From CAKSXP01 sp964609305 (GTDB lineage Bacteria; Bacillota; Clostridia; Oscillospirales; Oscillospiraceae), in NCBI GenBank assembly GCA_964609305.1, contig CAZSRK010000002.1, forward strand, positions 1-64,000: 64,000 bases of DNA. Direction: 5' to 3'. The notes below the pieces were generated by a model, which was not told the origin of the DNA, searched no databases, and saw nothing but the letters and a program-made list of their open reading frames with translations. Shown here one piece after another: positions 63,423 to 64,000 of the stretch; the first letter of the stretch is position 1; each line of letters begins with the position of its first letter. Position numbers and translations under genes: made by a program.

Positions 63423-64000
63423 TTGACTGACAATAGCTTCAAAGCCCCGGAAGGGAAGCTTGTGACAATGCTCGTTGACGGGGTCGAAACCGAATATGTT
63501 CCCGGAAAGGGCAGTGACAACGCACAGTTTTTCACTACCGACAAGTTCCCCGAAATACCATGCAGCTACAAGGACCGCGGCAACGACGACTACCGCGCCG
63601 CGCTGGTCGTCGGCAAAGACGGGATAATCCAAAACATGTCCGTGACCGCGGCCGTCACGGGCGGCAGGTTCGACGGCAGGAGCGCCGATGGCGTCCACGT
63701 CGAGTCAACGAGCCCGGATTTTAGCGCGCTTATCGCCTACGGCGGCGAATACACCGTTAAAGACAGCTCGTTTAAGTTCGTGACAGGCTCCGACGGCAGC
63801 CGCGTAAGCGATTTTACGGGCTACGGCGCGATAGTCTCGGCCATGAACGGCTCTTTTGTTACGCTTGACAACGTCGATATCCTCTCCGTCGGCGTGGCAA
63901 AGCCCGCCGTGTTCTGCGATGACCGGTCCGATACCCTGTGCAAAAACTGCCGCTGCACAGTCATGGGCGGCAGGCTCTATGACGGCTATATCAACAGTGC
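63423..64000 (+). CDS. Beta-helix/adhesin-like protein, partial at window edge
   Basis: A TTG start at 63423 with AAAGGAGG upstream opens a frame with no stop to 64000 (192 codons seen). The translation is rich in Gly, Asp, Ser and Thr and shows repeating short strands (GGRFDGRSADGVHVESTS, GGEYTVKDSSFKFVTGSDG, NGSFVTLDNVDIL, VMGGRLYDGY), like right-handed parallel beta-helix or pectate-lyase-fold proteins. No signal peptide is seen at this start. Function unknown. The remainder lies outside. Confidence 0.7.
   Translation, partial: MTDNSFKAPEGKLVTMLVDGVETEYVPGKGSDNAQFFTTDKFPEIPCSYKDRGNDDYRAALVVGKDGIIQNMSVTAAVTGGRFDGRSADGVHVESTSPDFSALIAYGGEYTVKDSSFKFVTGSDGSRVSDFTGYGAIVSAMNGSFVTLDNVDILSVGVAKPAVFCDDRSDTLCKNCRCTVMGGRLYDGYINS

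Noticed and set aside
1..64000. CRISPR array, rRNA genes, insertion sequences, prophage
   Set aside because: I looked for regularly spaced repeats, transposase or phage motifs and rRNA sequence, and found none.

Overview
The window looks like a chromosomal segment of a GC-rich, low-oxygen, Gram-positive clostridium, most likely of the Oscillospiraceae/Oscillospirales type. The pointers are a Cys T-box, a yybP-ykoY-type Mn riboswitch, DnaD/DnaC-type primosome proteins, sporulation genes (spmA/spmB, spoVAC), an AbrB-type regulator with a zinc-ribbon tail, a bifunctional Rel, and ferredoxin-like flavoenzymes. No genus is claimed. Most of it is housekeeping DNA. There is no CRISPR array, rRNA operon, prophage or transposase.

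Layout. 1-5 kb: a MATE exporter with an attenuator-like leader and a frameshift, a TetR regulator, a CoA-transferase, and an ArsR-nitroreductase pair. 5-12.4 kb: two SDR oxidoreductases, an ECF S component divergent from a MocR regulator, and the methionine ABC transporter (metN-metI, with metQ separate and preceded by a Met-rich leader ORF). 12.4-17.8 kb: comM, aspS, hisS, mgsA. 18-24.4 kb: a minus-strand cell-shape/division run zapA-U32 peptidase-maf-mreC-mreD-PBP2. 24.6-28.1 kb: dnaD-like, dnaC-like and an M20 dipeptidase. 28.3-33.6 kb: a broken GrpB gene, a GNAT enzyme, a TIGR04076 protein, an Fe-S flavoprotein and an LTA-synthase-like protein. 34-43 kb: pyruvate carboxylase, a Mn-riboswitch-controlled P-type ATPase, and a T-box-controlled cysE-cysS operon. 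43-50 kb: abrB-like, spmA and broken spmB, then murI-DUF1934-argS-homocysteine methyltransferase, a conserved-looking hypothetical, and spoVAC. 49.6-56.4 kb: a CbxX-type AAA protein with its N-terminal part cut off by an in-frame TAG, two CNNM/CorC-like transporters, an Old-Yellow-Enzyme-type reductase, tRNA-Arg and a 56-aa protein. 56.5-64 kb: recJ, rel, dtd, an MBL hydrolase, a second broken MATE gene, and the start of a beta-helix-like protein cut by the window edge.

Two themes deserve attention. First, RNA-level control is dense: a 37-codon ORF with six Met codons sits between a good promoter and a terminator-like hairpin ahead of metQ, and there are also a Mn aptamer, a Cys T-box, a hairpin holding the spoVAC ribosome-binding site, and an attenuator-like leader on a MATE gene. 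Second, five reading frames are interrupted (two MATE genes, GrpB, SpmB, and the AAA protein by TAG), and a PhzF-like start survives only as a stub. This suggests ongoing gene decay, or errors in the assembly. Promoters listed were read by eye as -35/-10 matches with 16-18 nt spacing and are predictions.
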